A DNA stretch of 64,000 nt from Yimella lutea. GTDB taxonomy: Bacteria; Actinomycetota; Actinomycetes; Actinomycetales; Dermatophilaceae. Both the position numbers and the translations under genes were made by a program. Shown here one piece after another: positions 33,839 through 43,647 of this stretch; the stretch's first letter is position 1, and each line of letters begins with the position of its first letter. The notes below the pieces were generated by a model that had not been told where the DNA came from, did no database searches, and saw only the letters and a list, made by a program, of their open reading frames with translations. The stretch lies in the NCBI RefSeq assembly GCF_006715095.1, contig NZ_VFMO01000001.1:124001-188000 (forward strand), given 5' to 3'.

Positions 33839-35334
33839 GCACGCCCACCCGGATCACCCACCTCATCGGCCACCAGGAGTTCGACGGTTCCGCCGAGCGC
33901 ACCAGCGAGGTATACAACCCCGCCACCGGGCGGGTCACCGGAACGCTCGACCTCGCGTCCGCCGAAGTGGTCGACCGCGTGGTCCAGCACGCCGCCACAG
34001 CTGCGAAGCAGTGGGGATCGACCTCGCTCGCGAAGCGAACGCCGGTGTTGTTCAAGTTCCGCCAGCTGCTGGAGGAGAACAAGGAGCGGATCGCCGAAAT
34101 CATCACCTCGGAGCACGGCAAGGTCACCTCGGACGCCCTCGGTGAAGTGACCCGCGGCCTGGAGGTCGCCGAGTTCGCCTGCGGCATCCCGCAATTGCTC
34201 AAGGGCGGGTACTCCGAGAACGTGTCGACCGGGGTGGACGCCTACTCGATCCTGCAGCCCCTCGGCGTGGTCGCCGTCATTTCGCCGTTCAACTTCCCGG
34301 CGATGGTGCCGCTGTGGTTCGTGCCGATCGCGGTCGCGTGCGGCAATGCCGTGGTGATCAAGCCGTCCGAGAAGGACCCGTCCGCCGTCGTCGAGGTCGC
34401 GAAGCTCTGGAAGGAAGCCGGCCTGCCGGACGGCGTCATGAACGTCGTCCACGGTGACAAGGAGGCTGTCGACGCGCTGCTCGATCACCCCACCGTGAAG
34501 GCCGTCTCGTTCGTCGGTTCGACCCCGATCGCGAAGTACGTCTACGAGCGCGGCGTGGCGACCGGCAAGCGGGTTCAGGCTCTCGGCGGTGCGAAGAACC
34601 ACATGCTGGTGCTGCCCGACGCCGACCTCGACCTCGCTGCCGACGCGGCCGTGAACGCGGGGTTCGGTTCCGCCGGTGAACGGTGCATGGCGATCTCCGT
34701 GGTCGTCGCGGTCGACTCGATCGCCGACGAGTTGATCGAGCGGATCAAGAGCCGGATGGCCGGACTGAAGACCGGTGACGGTTCGACCGGCTGCGACATG
34801 GGTCCGGTCGTCACCGCGCAGGCCCGCGACCGGATCACCGACTACATCCAGGCCGGCCTGGACGCCGGTGCCCGCCTGGTCGTCGACGGTCGCGACGGGG
34901 AGTTTCACGGCCCGGACGAGGGCTTCTTCGTCGGACCGACGTTGTTCGACGAAGTCGGCACGGACATGTCGATCTACACCGACGAGATCTTCGGACCAGT
35001 GCTGTCGGTCGTCCGGGTGCAGAGCTACGACGAGGGTCTCGACCTCATCAACTCATCCGAATACGGAAACGGCACAGCCATTTTCACCAACGACGGCGGT
35101 GCTGCTCGCCGCTTCCAGAACGAGGTCGAGGTCGGTATGGTCGGCATCAATGTGCCTATTCCGGTGCCGGTGTCGTACTACTCGTTCGGTGGTTGGAAGT
35201 CGTCGCTGTTCGGCGACAGTCACGCGTACGGCGTCGAGGGCGTTCACTTCTTCACCCGCACCAAGGCCGTCACCTCTCGCTGGCTCGACCCCTCGCACGG
35301 TGGTCTCAACCTCGGGTTCCCGCAGAACGACTGA
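33835..35334 (+). CDS. iolA: CoA-acylating methylmalonate-semialdehyde dehydrogenase
   Basis: A 499-residue aldehyde dehydrogenase. The nucleophile is Cys284 in GSAGERCMAIS. The usual general-base Glu motif is replaced by QALGGAKNH (248-256), a hallmark of the CoA-dependent MmsA/IolA class. It turns malonate semialdehyde (inositol) or methylmalonate semialdehyde (valine) into acetyl- or propionyl-CoA. GAGGAAA precedes the ATG, which overlaps iolB. It is the last gene of the iol operon. The symbol mmsA is equally used. Confidence 0.95.
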   Translation: MSTPTRITHLIGHQEFDGSAERTSEVYNPATGRVTGTLDLASAEVVDRVVQHAATAAKQWGSTSLAKRTPVLFKFRQLLEENKERIAEIITSEHGKVTSDALGEVTRGLEVAEFACGIPQLLKGGYSENVSTGVDAYSILQPLGVVAVISPFNFPAMVPLWFVPIAVACGNAVVIKPSEKDPSAVVEVAKLWKEAGLPDGVMNVVHGDKEAVDALLDHPTVKAVSFVGSTPIAKYVYERGVATGKRVQALGGAKNHMLVLPDADLDLAADAAVNAGFGSAGERCMAISVVVAVDSIADELIERIKSRMAGLKTGDGSTGCDMGPVVTAQARDRITDYIQAGLDAGARLVVDGRDGEFHGPDEGFFVGPTLFDEVGTDMSIYTDEIFGPVLSVVRVQSYDEGLDLINSSEYGNGTAIFTNDGGAARRFQNEVEVGMVGINVPIPVPVSYYSFGGWKSSLFGDSHAYGVEGVHFFTRTKAVTSRWLDPSHGGLNLGFPQND

Positions 35335-35400
35335 CCGGAGTCAGGGCTTCTGAGGCGTCGCGGGAAACCCCCGTGAGCGAATATCGGGTGCGTTCAGCAC

Positions 35401-36402
35401 CTACTCGACCTGGCTTGCGACGTGGTGGTCGCGGTAACTCGGCATGCCGGCTTCACTCTCGGCGTGCCACATCGCGTGGCCGACAGCGCGGGTGACGCAA
35501 TCCCCGGCCGCTGTGAGCAGGGCGTGAAAACCCATGCCGTCCGGCGCTTCTCGGGTCATCGTCGACACCGCGAACACGGTGTCGCCGTCGAACATCGTGT
35601 GCACGGGATTGATCGCCCGCGCCATGCCATCGTGGGCGATGCCGGCGAGTTTCTGACACTGCGCCTTTGTCAAAGTGGCGTCGGTCGCCACCACGGCGAG
35701 CGTGGTCGCGGTGCCGACGGCCGGTGTCTGCGGCGGTGGGTCGTTCGGATGCACCGGTACCTGCGCGAACTCGTCCGGCAGGCCCTGCCGCGCCGCGTAC
35801 AACTCGCCGGTGGCTGGGGCGACCGTGCTGCCGACGGCGTTGACGACAACCAGGCAGCCGACGGTCGTCCCGTCGTCCAGCACCACGCTCGCCGAACCGA
35901 TGCCACCCTTCAAACCGCCAGCACGCGCTCCTGCTCCGGCGCCGACCGCGCCCTGCTCGACCCCCGAATCACTCGCGGCGGCAAGGGCATCCGCGCCGAA
36001 GGACGCGTCCGGCCGGGCGTTCGAGTCACCGCCGCGACCCAGGTCGAAGATGACCGCAGCGGGCACGATCGGCACCGGCACCTGTCGTCCGGCTGCTTCC
36101 ACCGGCAGGCCGATGCCTTCGGCGGCGAGCGACTGCATGACACCGTCTGCAGCGGCGAGGCCGAACGCGCTGCCACCGGTGAGGACAATGGCGTGCACCC
36201 GCTCGACCATGTTCCGCGGGTCGAGCAGATCGGTCTCGCGGGTACCCGGTCCCCCACCGCGGACGTCCACGCCGCCGACGGCTCCGTCGTCGGGCATACG
36301 GACCACCGTCGTCCCGGTCAACCATCCGTCAGCGCGCCGGGTGGCATGGCCCACCCGAATGCCGTGGACGTCGGTGAGCGAGTTCGTGGTTCCGGGGCGC
36401 AT
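35401..36402 (-). CDS. P1 (S58) family peptidase, DmpA-like
   Basis: A 333-residue Ntn-type self-processing hydrolase. Family words are SLTDVHGIRVGHAT near the start, AIVLTGGSAFGLAAADGVMQ, LKGGIGSASVVLDDGTTVG and VVVNAVGS. The segment GTATTLAVVATDATLTK holds the presumed autocleavage and nucleophile Thr. Relatives are L-aminopeptidases/D-amidases and 6-aminohexanoate oligomer hydrolases. The ATG at 36402 is the first that leaves the full domain. It diverges from the GNAT gene. Substrate unknown. Confidence 0.9.
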   Translation of the reverse strand: MRPGTTNSLTDVHGIRVGHATRRADGWLTGTTVVRMPDDGAVGGVDVRGGGPGTRETDLLDPRNMVERVHAIVLTGGSAFGLAAADGVMQSLAAEGIGLPVEAAGRQVPVPIVPAAVIFDLGRGGDSNARPDASFGADALAAASDSGVEQGAVGAGAGARAGGLKGGIGSASVVLDDGTTVGCLVVVNAVGSTVAPATGELYAARQGLPDEFAQVPVHPNDPPPQTPAVGTATTLAVVATDATLTKAQCQKLAGIAHDGMARAINPVHTMFDGDTVFAVSTMTREAPDGMGFHALLTAAGDCVTRAVGHAMWHAESEAGMPSYRDHHVASQVE

Positions 36403-36461
36403 GGATCCAACCGTGGCATATCCGGATGCGCCGCGACCGTCGCGGGAGGATGCTTGGCGAC

Positions 36462-37367
36462 ATGGACATCGACCTCCCACCTGGCCTCACCAGCCGCCCC
36501 CTCGTCCCCGGCGATCTGGACGCTGTCTTCGTGGTCTTTTCGGAGGCCGAGTTAGCCGACACGGGGAAGCCCGGCATCGAGGTCGAGGACATCGAGGGCG
36601 ACTGGGCCAGGACGAACTTCGATCTGTCGTCGCAGAGCGTCGGCGTCTTCGAGGGCGAGCGCCTGGTCGGGACAGCAGAGGTGGCCGACGGCCGTAGAGC
36701 CGATGCCGCTGTCCTTCCCTCCCATCAGGGGCGTGGCATCGGGTCGTGGCTGGCGCGATGGAGCGAGGAGCAGGCGAAACGCGACGGTGGCACGCTGGTC
36801 GGGCAATCCCGGTTCGGCGGCAGCCCGGGCGAGACGCTGCTACGCGGACGCGGTTACGAAACGCTCTGGACGTCGTGGGTGCTCGAGCTGTCGCCCGAGA
36901 AGGAGGTTGCCGAACAGCCTCTCCCCCGGGGATATTCGATCCGTGGACTGGTGCCCGGGCAGGACGACCACATCGCGTATCAGGTGGTCGAGGACGCGTT
37001 CAACGAGTGGCCGAACCGTAACCCGCAGACCTTCGACGACTGGTCCGTGCGGTTGCTGCGTCGCCGCGGGTTCGAGCCGTGGCAGATGCGGTTGGCCATC
37101 GACCACTCGAACGAGGTCGTCGGGGTGGCAGCCCTGCTGATCGATTCCGCCGGCCAGGCCTACATCGACCAGCTCGCGGTGCGAGGCGACCAGCGCGGAC
37201 TCGGGCTGGCACGAGCCCTGATGGCGGACGCGTTCCGGCTCGGTCGGGAGAAGAGCGCCGTCCGTTTCGGGCTGTCGACCGACTCGCGCACCGGCGCGCT
37301 GGGGCTGTACGAGAAGGTCGGGATGCACGTCACCCAGACCTGGCACCACCTGGCGAAGCAGATCTGA
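36462..37367 (+). CDS. Tandem GNAT acetyltransferase
   Basis: A 301-residue protein with two GNAT folds. The first has the acetyl-CoA loop LPSHQGRGIGSWLARWSEEQ; the second has QLAVRGDQRGLGLARALMAD and ends with the typical LGLYEKVGMHV. Double GNATs of this kind include mycothiol synthase, but the neighbours give no such link. GGGAGGA lies about 10 nt before the chosen ATG; an ATG four codons earlier is an alternative. Acceptor unknown. Confidence 0.88.
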   Translation: MDIDLPPGLTSRPLVPGDLDAVFVVFSEAELADTGKPGIEVEDIEGDWARTNFDLSSQSVGVFEGERLVGTAEVADGRRADAAVLPSHQGRGIGSWLARWSEEQAKRDGGTLVGQSRFGGSPGETLLRGRGYETLWTSWVLELSPEKEVAEQPLPRGYSIRGLVPGQDDHIAYQVVEDAFNEWPNRNPQTFDDWSVRLLRRRGFEPWQMRLAIDHSNEVVGVAALLIDSAGQAYIDQLAVRGDQRGLGLARALMADAFRLGREKSAVRFGLSTDSRTGALGLYEKVGMHVTQTWHHLAKQI

Positions 37368-37453
37368 CCCTCGTCAGAGTGTCGCGGTCATCGCCTCGGT
37401 CTCCTTGTGCAGGAGGCCGACGATCACGCTCCTCGTCAGGCAGCAACCCCGAG

Positions 37454-38059
37454 TCAGTCGACGGCGCCGGTTCCGGCAACCTCCCGAGCCGAATGGCCGA
37501 GGACCGGCATCAGCCGGTCGATCGACCAGCCGATACCTGCGGCCAGGATCAACGTGCCGATCCCGACCGTCGCGCCGCAGAGCCAACCGACCAGCACGCA
37601 CAACCCCTGGAAGATCGTGTAGCTCCACTTGAACGGTACCGGCGGGTCGAACGCCAGAGCCGCAGCTTCGGTCGGACCGGCGCCGAGATCGGTCGCCAGG
37701 TACGCCGCGACGCCGATGCACAGCACCACGTAACCGACGGCGAACATCCCGATCCGGGCCGACAGATCGTCCGGAGTCGGCATCACCGTGAGAAAAGCAC
37801 TGACCGACAGACCGACGACGACGAGTTGGCAGACAGTGCCGATACCGGGCTTCTGCCCGCGCAACCAGGCCAGGGCGACCAGCACAGCGGCGCTGATCCA
37901 GCTGACCACCGCGAAGTCGGCACCGGTCGCGTCCGTCAGACCGCTCATCAGCGTGGAGTAGCCGTCCGAGCCCAGCTTGGCGGACAGCAGGAAGGTGACC
38001 CCCAGCCCGAGGACGATGCAGCCGATCGGAAGTTGCAGAGCGCGGCGGATCGGGGACAC
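37454..38059 (-). CDS. YczE/YitT-like integral membrane protein
   Basis: A 201-residue protein with five hydrophobic segments, near 8-26, 45-65, 78-92, 105-125 and 150-178. The segments GLGVTFLLSAKLGSDGYSTL and YLATDLGAGPTEAAAL are the family's repeated small-residue turns. A role in transport is assumed for the family but not shown. It starts at a GTG with little upstream space, diverging from the sigma-factor gene. Transport substrate unknown. Confidence 0.82.
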   Translation of the reverse strand: MSPIRRALQLPIGCIVLGLGVTFLLSAKLGSDGYSTLMSGLTDATGADFAVVSWISAAVLVALAWLRGQKPGIGTVCQLVVVGLSVSAFLTVMPTPDDLSARIGMFAVGYVVLCIGVAAYLATDLGAGPTEAAALAFDPPVPFKWSYTIFQGLCVLVGWLCGATVGIGTLILAAGIGWSIDRLMPVLGHSAREVAGTGAVD

Positions 38060-38122
38060 GCCTTGCAGACTATGTGTCGGCCGACCTCACGTTCGCGGTG
38101 GCCGGGCCGTCTATCGAAGGTG

Positions 38123-38605
38123 ATGACCATGAAGCAGCCGTTCGACCACGCCGTGCGCGAGCACGGCGACGTGGTGCTGCGGGTGTGCCGGGCGGTGCTC
38201 GGCCATCACACCGCGGCGGACGATGCCTGGTCGGAGACCTTCCTGTCGGCCATGCGTGCCTGGCCGGATCTGCCGGACGACGCGAACGTGCGCGCCTGGT
38301 TGGTGACGATCGCCCATCGCAAGGCGATCGACGTCGTCCGGCGCGAATCACGTCACGTTCTGGTGTCCGATGTACCGGACGCACTGGACGACAACGGTTT
38401 TCCGTCCGAGGACGATCGGGAACTGTGGGCGCGAGTCGCGGCGCTGCCGGATCGGCAGCGGCAGGCCATCGCGTACCACCACCTGGCCGGGCTGTCCTAT
38501 ACCGACGTCGCCTACCTGATCGGCGGATCAGCCGAAGCTGCGCGGCGCGCAGCCGCCGACGGCATGAAGAAACTACGCATCCTGTATCGCGAGGAGGAGT
38601 CATGA
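38123..38605 (+). CDS. ECF-type sigma-70 factor
   Basis: A 160-residue sigma factor with region 2 at about 5-75 (LRVCRAVLGHHTAADDAWSE, then VRAWLVTIAHRKAIDVVRR) and region 4 at about 105-155 (LPDRQRQAIAYHHLAGLSYT, then GGSAEAARRAAADGMKKLR). No anti-sigma gene follows; instead the stop overlaps the start of ogt (ATGA). The pair suggests that the factor controls an alkylation or DNA-damage response, or itself senses it. CGAAGG precedes the ATG. Confidence 0.9.
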   Translation: MTMKQPFDHAVREHGDVVLRVCRAVLGHHTAADDAWSETFLSAMRAWPDLPDDANVRAWLVTIAHRKAIDVVRRESRHVLVSDVPDALDDNGFPSEDDRELWARVAALPDRQRQAIAYHHLAGLSYTDVAYLIGGSAEAARRAAADGMKKLRILYREEES

Positions 38606-39189
38606 ACCAGCTGGACGACCTGCGCACCGACCCGGCGCACTTGGAGATGTTGCGCGCTCACCTCGCGGATACGGCAGGGGACGAGGTCGAGGTCGCCTAC
38701 CGCACGGTCGACTCCCCCGTCGGTGAATTGCTTCTCGCCACAACGACTTCGGGACTGGTTCGGGTCGCTTTCGAACTCGAGGACTTCGACACCGCGCTCG
38801 TGATGCTGGCAGCGCAGATCAGCCCACGGGTGTTGCACGCTCCTGGTCGACTGGACGAGGCTGCCCGGTCGCTGGAGGAGTACTTCACCGGACGTCTGCG
38901 CGCCTTCGAGCTCCCGCTGGACCGCTCGCTGTCCCGCGGTTTCCGCGCCCGCGTGCACGAGTACCTGCCGTCCATCCCTTTTGGGAGCACCGAGTCGTAC
39001 AGGCAGGTCGCCGAGCACGTCGGCAACCCCCGCGCCGTCCGGGCGGTCGGCACCGCGTGTGCGATGAACCCACTCCCGATCGTGGTGCCCTGTCACCGGG
39101 TGCTGCGCTCGGACGGGACCATCGGCGCCTACCTCGGCGGCACCGAGGCGAAGCAGACCCTCCTCGATCTGGAGTCCGGTACCCGCTGA
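38602..39189 (+). CDS. ogt: Methylated-DNA-protein-cysteine methyltransferase
   Basis: A 195-residue suicide repair protein that removes alkyl groups from O6-guanine. The acceptor Cys164 is in the PCHR motif, followed by GTIGAYLGG; the helix-turn-helix DNA binder is FGSTESYRQVAEHVGNPRAV. The N-terminal 100 residues form the Ribonuclease-H-like part. GAGGAGGAG overlaps the end of the sigma gene as its Shine-Dalgarno. Coupled translation with a sigma factor is notable. Confidence 0.95.
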   Translation: MNQLDDLRTDPAHLEMLRAHLADTAGDEVEVAYRTVDSPVGELLLATTTSGLVRVAFELEDFDTALVMLAAQISPRVLHAPGRLDEAARSLEEYFTGRLRAFELPLDRSLSRGFRARVHEYLPSIPFGSTESYRQVAEHVGNPRAVRAVGTACAMNPLPIVVPCHRVLRSDGTIGAYLGGTEAKQTLLDLESGTR

Positions 39190-39209
39190 GCGGCTCTCCG
39201 CGAAACCGG

Positions 39210-41987
39210 TCAGCCGGAGTTGCGCAGGGCTGTGGCCAGACCGTTCATGGTGAGCAGGATGCCGCGGCGCACCTGTTCGTCCTCGTCCCCGGCACGGTAG
39301 CGGGCGAGCAGTTCGACCTGCAGATGGTTCAACGGCTCCAGGTACGGAAAACGGTTGAACACCGATCGCTTGAGCGCGGTGTTGTCCCAGAGCAGGTCCT
39401 CGTGACCGGTGATCGCGGCGTACATGCGCAGCGTGCGCGCGTGCTCCTCGGTGATCTTGCCGAAGACCCGCTCGCGCAGTGCTTCGTCGTCGACGAGGCG
39501 CGAATAACGTTCAGCGATACCGAGATCGGACTTCGCCATGACCTGCGCCATGTTCGAGACCACGGTGCGGAAGAAGGGCCAGTGCTCGTAGTAGTGCTTG
39601 AGCTTGGCGAGCTTGGTCTCGTCGCCGTCGATCCAACGTTCGAGCGCGGAACCGGTGCCGTACCAACCCGGCAGCATGACGCGGGCCAGCGACCAGCTCA
39701 TCACCCACGGGATCGCCCGCAGGTCGGAGATCTGCTCGGTGGGTTTACGGGACGCCGGACGCGAGCCGATGTTCAGCGCACCGATCTCGGCGACCGGGGT
39801 GGAGGTCTTGAAGTACTCGACGAATCCGTCTGTGTGGTGGACCAGTTCGCTGTACGCGTCCCGGGCCAGGGCCGCCAGTTCATCGAGATCACGGTAGGCC
39901 TGATCGGTGTCGTCCAGCCCTTCGATGTCGAGCAGCGACGATTCGAGGGTGGCGGCGACGAGAGCTTCGAGATTGCGGTACGCGAGCGCGGGCTCGGCGT
40001 ACTTGGCGGCGATGATTTCGCCCTGCTCGGTCAGTCGCAATGAGCCACGGACGGCACCCGGAGGCTGGGCGAGGATCGCGTCGTAACTCGGGCCGCCGCC
40101 GCGTCCGACGGTGCCGCCGCGTCCGTGAAACAGGCGCAGACGGATGTCGAATTCCGTTGCCACGTCGACGAGATCGAGTTCCGCGCGGTAGAGCGCCCAG
40201 TTCGCGGCGAGGTATCCGCCGTCCTTGTTGGAGTCGCTGTAGCCGAGCATGACCTCCTGCAGACCGCCCTTCGAGTCGACCAAGGCGCGGTACGCGGGCA
40301 GGGCGAGGGCCGCCCGCAGTGTGGTGGCCGAGACCTGGAGATCCTCGATGGTCTCGAACAACGGCACGATGTTCACCGAGCAGGTCGCGCCGTCCGTGTC
40401 CGGCACGTAGAGACCGGCCTCCTTGAGCATGACGGCGCATTCGAGGATGTCGGAGACACTCGTACACATCGAGATCACATAGTTGGGAATCGCTTCCGTA
40501 CCAAAGGTTTTCACCGCGTCCGCGGCGGAGGCCACGATCGCGAGTTCGCCGGAGGTCTGCTCGGAGAACTCCGCGCCACGACCGACCAGCGGTCGCCGGG
40601 AGCTGAGTTCCCGCACGAGCAACTCGACCTTCGCGTCCTCGTCCAGGGCGGCGTAATCGTCGTGCACGCCCGCCCACGCGAACAACTCGGCGATGGTCTC
40701 CTCGTGCACGTCGGAGTTCTGCCGCAGGTCGAGCCCGTACAGGTGGAACCCGAAGGTGCGGACCGCCTCACGAAGACCGGCGAGTTCGGCGTCCGCGAGC
40801 AGGTCGTCGTGGTTGGCACGCAACGAGTCGTCGACGACGTTCAGGTCGTCCAGGAACTCCTGCGCCTGCGCGTACGGCGCAGCTCCTTCGACCTCGATCG
40901 CACCGTCGGCGGGGCGACCGAAGAAGTTCTCGTAGGTGCGCTCCAGCCGTCCGCGGATCCATCGGATCGCGCGACGGTAGGGCTCATCGTCCCGCTCGTC
41001 CTCGGTGTTGAGGTCGGCCAGCGTCGTGAGCGAATCACTGATCGGAGCGAGTCGTTTCGACAACGACAGGCTGACCTCGAGGCCGTTGAGTTCACGCAGG
41101 TAGTGGGCGAGTGCGGTCTGGGATGCACGTCGCGAGGCCGTGGCGACGACGTCGGCGTTGACGTTCGGGTTGCCGTCCCGGTCGCCACCGATCCACGAGC
41201 CGGCACGCAGCATCGGCTCCTCGAGCAGATCGGCGCCCGGGTAGAGCTCGTTCAGCTCGCGACGCACCTGCGCGTTGATGCGCGGCATGACATCGAACAG
41301 CGATGCCTCGAAGAAGCGCAGCCCGACCTCGATCTCGTCCTCGATCTGCACACGCTTCAACCGGATGAGCGCGGTCTGCCAGAGAGTGATGATCTGGATC
41401 TTGATGTCCCGCAACGCATCCCGCTCTTCCTCTGCGTTGAGGGTCATGCGCTCGCGGGTTCGCATGATGCGCTTGATCTTGCTCTGCGCCTCGAACACGG
41501 TGCGGCGCCGGGTCTCGGTCGGGTGCGCGGTGACCACCGGGACGACCGTCGCGTCCCGCAGCGCGCTCTCGACCTGGCGGTTGTCGAGGTGCGCAGCCTG
41601 CAGTTTGGGGAAGGTCGCCGCGAGCGAACCGTCGATCGGTGCCTCACCCGCGTTGACGTGCACGGCGCGACGACGCTCCCGGTGCAGGTCTTCGGCAAGG
41701 TTCGCGAGCAGCGCGAACAGGCTGAACGCCCGGATCACATGCAGCGCGTCCTTGGTCGACAGGTCGTGGAAGAGCTCTGCGAAACCCTCGCGATCGACCT
41801 CCTGGCGCCGGACGGCGAAGGCCTTCTTACGTGCCTGCTCCACAAGTTCGAAGACTCGCTCGCCCTCCTGCTCGCGCACCACGTCGCCGAGCATCCCGCC
41901 GAGCAGGCGGATGTCGTTGCGAAGTGGTTCGGTCGCGGCGCGGCCCTCGTCGGTCGCCTCGAACACCATCTGCGGCTGGTCGATCAT
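39210..41987 (-). CDS. ppc: Phosphoenolpyruvate carboxylase
   Basis: A 925-residue enzyme that fixes bicarbonate onto PEP to give oxaloacetate. The catalytic His155 is in [11 protein letters not shown]; the glycine loop is [20 protein letters not shown]; and the C-terminal helix ends in [12 protein letters not shown]. Full length and intact. A CATACT box lies 7 nt before the ATG, suggesting a leaderless start. It converges on ogt with 20 bp between stops. Confidence 0.97.
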   Translation of the reverse strand: MIDQPQMVFEATDEGRAATEPLRNDIRLLGGMLGDVVREQEGERVFELVEQARKKAFAVRRQEVDREGFAELFHDLSTKDALHVIRAFSLFALLANLAEDLHRERRRAVHVNAGEAPIDGSLAATFPKLQAAHLDNRQVESALRDATVVPVVTAHPTETRRRTVFEAQSKIKRIMRTRERMTLNAEEERDALRDIKIQIITLWQTALIRLKRVQIEDEIEVGLRFFEASLFDVMPRINAQVRRELNELYPGADLLEEPMLRAGSWIGGDRDGNPNVNADVVATASRRASQTALAHYLRELNGLEVSLSLSKRLAPISDSLTTLADLNTEDERDDEPYRRAIRWIRGRLERTYENFFGRPADGAIEVEGAAPYAQAQEFLDDLNVVDDSLRANHDDLLADAELAGLREAVRTFGFHLYGLDLRQNSDVHEETIAELFAWAGVHDDYAALDEDAKVELLVRELSSRRPLVGRGAEFSEQTSGELAIVASAADAVKTFGTEAIPNYVISMCTSVSDILECAVMLKEAGLYVPDTDGATCSVNIVPLFETIEDLQVSATTLRAALALPAYRALVDSKGGLQEVMLGYSDSNKDGGYLAANWALYRAELDLVDVATEFDIRLRLFHGRGGTVGRGGGPSYDAILAQPPGAVRGSLRLTEQGEIIAAKYAEPALAYRNLEALVAATLESSLLDIEGLDDTDQAYRDLDELAALARDAYSELVHHTDGFVEYFKTSTPVAEIGALNIGSRPASRKPTEQISDLRAIPWVMSWSLARVMLPGWYGTGSALERWIDGDETKLAKLKHYYEHWPFFRTVVSNMAQVMAKSDLGIAERYSRLVDDEALRERVFGKITEEHARTLRMYAAITGHEDLLWDNTALKRSVFNRFPYLEPLNHLQVELLARYRAGDEDEQVRRGILLTMNGLATALRNSG

Positions 41988-41994
41988 GGCGCCC

Positions 41995-42000
41995 AGTATG
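41995..42000 (-). promoter_or_regulatory. Probable -10 box (CATACT) of ppc
   Basis: On the minus strand CATACT is 7 nt upstream of the ppc ATG, with no ribosome binding site in between. Confidence 0.35.
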
Positions 42001-42055
42001 GTCGCGACCGCCCGGTAACCCAGATGCCCTGTTCAGCCCGCGGACGCGACCTTCG

Positions 42056-43102
42056 TCACGTCGAGACCACACCCAGTGCCTGCCGCAACGCCCCGAGCGC
42101 TTCGGCGAGGTGCTCCCTGCTGGTGCGGGCGAGGGGTGAGTTGACCCAGGGATGCACTCCCCCGGCGACCACCCGCAGCTGCACCTGGTTACCGGCTGCC
42201 TGCATGGCCTCGGCGTAGGCGATGCCCTCGTCGCGCAGCACGTCGAAACCGGCGACACCGACGTACGCGGGCGGCAGGTCGGTGAGGTCCTGCGCCAGCA
42301 GTGGTGAGACGCGCGGGTCGGCCGCGTCACCGTCCGGACCGATGTAATGGTCCTGATACCAGTCCATTTCGGATGCCGTGAGGAAGTATCCCTCCCTGAA
42401 CTTCGCATAGGAATCGGTGCGTCGCGACAGGTCGGTGACGGGCACGAACAACAGCTGGAAGGCCGGTTGCACCGCGTCGCCGCGGGTCTGCTGGGCGATC
42501 ACCGCCGACAGGTTGCCGCCGGCGCTGTCGCCACCGACGGCGATACGGCGGGGATCGACACCGATCTCGGACGCGTGCTCGACGGCCCACCGGAACGCGC
42601 CGATCGCGTCGTCCACGGCTGCCGGGAAACGGTCTTCGGGCGCGAGCCGGTAGCCGACATTGAGGACGGCCACCTGCGCCTGGTCGCAGATGCGGCGACA
42701 GAGTCCGTCGTGCGACTCGATGCTGCCGAGCACCCAACCGCCGCCGTGGAAGTAGACCAGCAGCGGGAGCTTCGGGTCTTCGGACGGCTTGTAGAGACGA
42801 GCCGGAATCGACGCGTCCGGCAGATCGAGGGTGAGGTCTTCGACCTGCCTGACCTCGACCGGTGGACCGGCAGACACGAGCGACTCGTGTTCGAGCAGGT
42901 CACGGGCTTCCTGCAGGGTCATGCCGGCGTACTCGGTCGCCCCACCGAGTTCGAGCATTCGCAAGCCCACGGCGAAGTCGAGATCGAGGGTCCGACCGTC
43001 CGCCGTCGGCGGCTTACCGGCGATCACCCGCTTCACCACTCGGGGCACCTTGGCACCGCCGTTGAAGACGGTCTTCTCGATGCGCAAACGCAGATCGCTC
43101 AC
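42056..43102 (-). CDS. HSL-family alpha/beta hydrolase (carboxylesterase)
   Basis: A 348-residue hormone-sensitive-lipase family esterase. The oxyanion-hole motif HGGGW is at 119-123; the nucleophile Ser193 is in GGDSAGGN; the Asp is in AGFDVLRDEG; and the His is in AGGVHPW. Residues 1-75 form an N-terminal cap. It likely hydrolyses short acyl esters in the cytoplasm. It starts at a GTG 4 bp after the end of a truncated PPOX gene. Confidence 0.92.
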   Translation of the reverse strand: MSDLRLRIEKTVFNGGAKVPRVVKRVIAGKPPTADGRTLDLDFAVGLRMLELGGATEYAGMTLQEARDLLEHESLVSAGPPVEVRQVEDLTLDLPDASIPARLYKPSEDPKLPLLVYFHGGGWVLGSIESHDGLCRRICDQAQVAVLNVGYRLAPEDRFPAAVDDAIGAFRWAVEHASEIGVDPRRIAVGGDSAGGNLSAVIAQQTRGDAVQPAFQLLFVPVTDLSRRTDSYAKFREGYFLTASEMDWYQDHYIGPDGDAADPRVSPLLAQDLTDLPPAYVGVAGFDVLRDEGIAYAEAMQAAGNQVQLRVVAGGVHPWVNSPLARTSREHLAEALGALRQALGVVST

Positions 43103-43105
43103 GGG

Positions 43106-43339
43106 TCAATCCTTGTTGGCGAGGCGCGGCGGGAAGCCACCGGTGGCGATCGGGCCGGTCCGGTCGATCGTGCTCCGGATGAGCGACTTGCCCTGGTCGT
43201 CGACGCCACCGGTCACCGGCGAACTCTGCAACGAGCCGTCGCGGCGGAACGTGGTGAGCACCATGGTGTTCCGGGAGCGGACGAAATCGAGCACCTCCTG
43301 CAGTGGACGTCGGTCGGCGGTCGCAATCTTGCAGGACAT
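43106..43339 (-). pseudogene. Truncated PPOX-type flavin/F420 oxidoreductase
   Basis: A 77-codon frame. Residues 12-52 (LQEVLDFVRSRNTMVLTTFR, then GSLQSSPVTGGVDDQGKSLI) match the N-terminal strand pair of PPOX/F420-dependent split-barrel proteins, normally about 130-150 residues. After RST the similarity stops, and 20 unrelated codons lead to a stop. The half carrying the second barrel strands and most cofactor contacts is gone. GGAAGGAAG before the ATG at 43339 is intact. A tiny protein could still be made, but it should not fold as a PPOX enzyme. Confidence 0.75.
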
Positions 43340-43647
43340 CTCAGGCTTCCTTCCGTCGGTGCGGTCAGTCTCACCGAAAATTCGCGAGCGCACGCCGCAA
43401 GGTCGAAGTCTGCACGATCGGGGATGCAGGGACGGCAGGCCCCGACCACGTGCGGACCGCCAGAGTGAGGACTCAGTCGAGACTCAGAGGATCTGCGTCC
43501 GGACGCCACCGCTGCGCGTAGGTTCGCAGCACCCGCAGCTCTGCTTACGGAACATCGACCAAGCCTGACATCGACGGGCTGCAGCCACACCTGCGCCACC
43601 GAGCACGACATCATCGAACGGGCATGTCCACTCTCGGGAGGAACGCA
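43340..43647. other. Gene-free stretch
   Basis: Between the truncated PPOX gene and the App1-type gene. I see no convincing frame, hairpin or repeat. It holds the 5' region of both divergent genes; no clear -10 box for either. Confidence 0.5.

Noticed and set aside
37374..37453. A minus-strand tail (SVIVGLLHKETEAMTATL then stop), or alternatively an AAGGAG followed by ATG and four codons
   Set aside because: Codon bias looks real, but 20 codons match no family I know, and the two readings exclude each other. It may be a gene scrap between the GNAT and membrane-protein genes; not enough to call.
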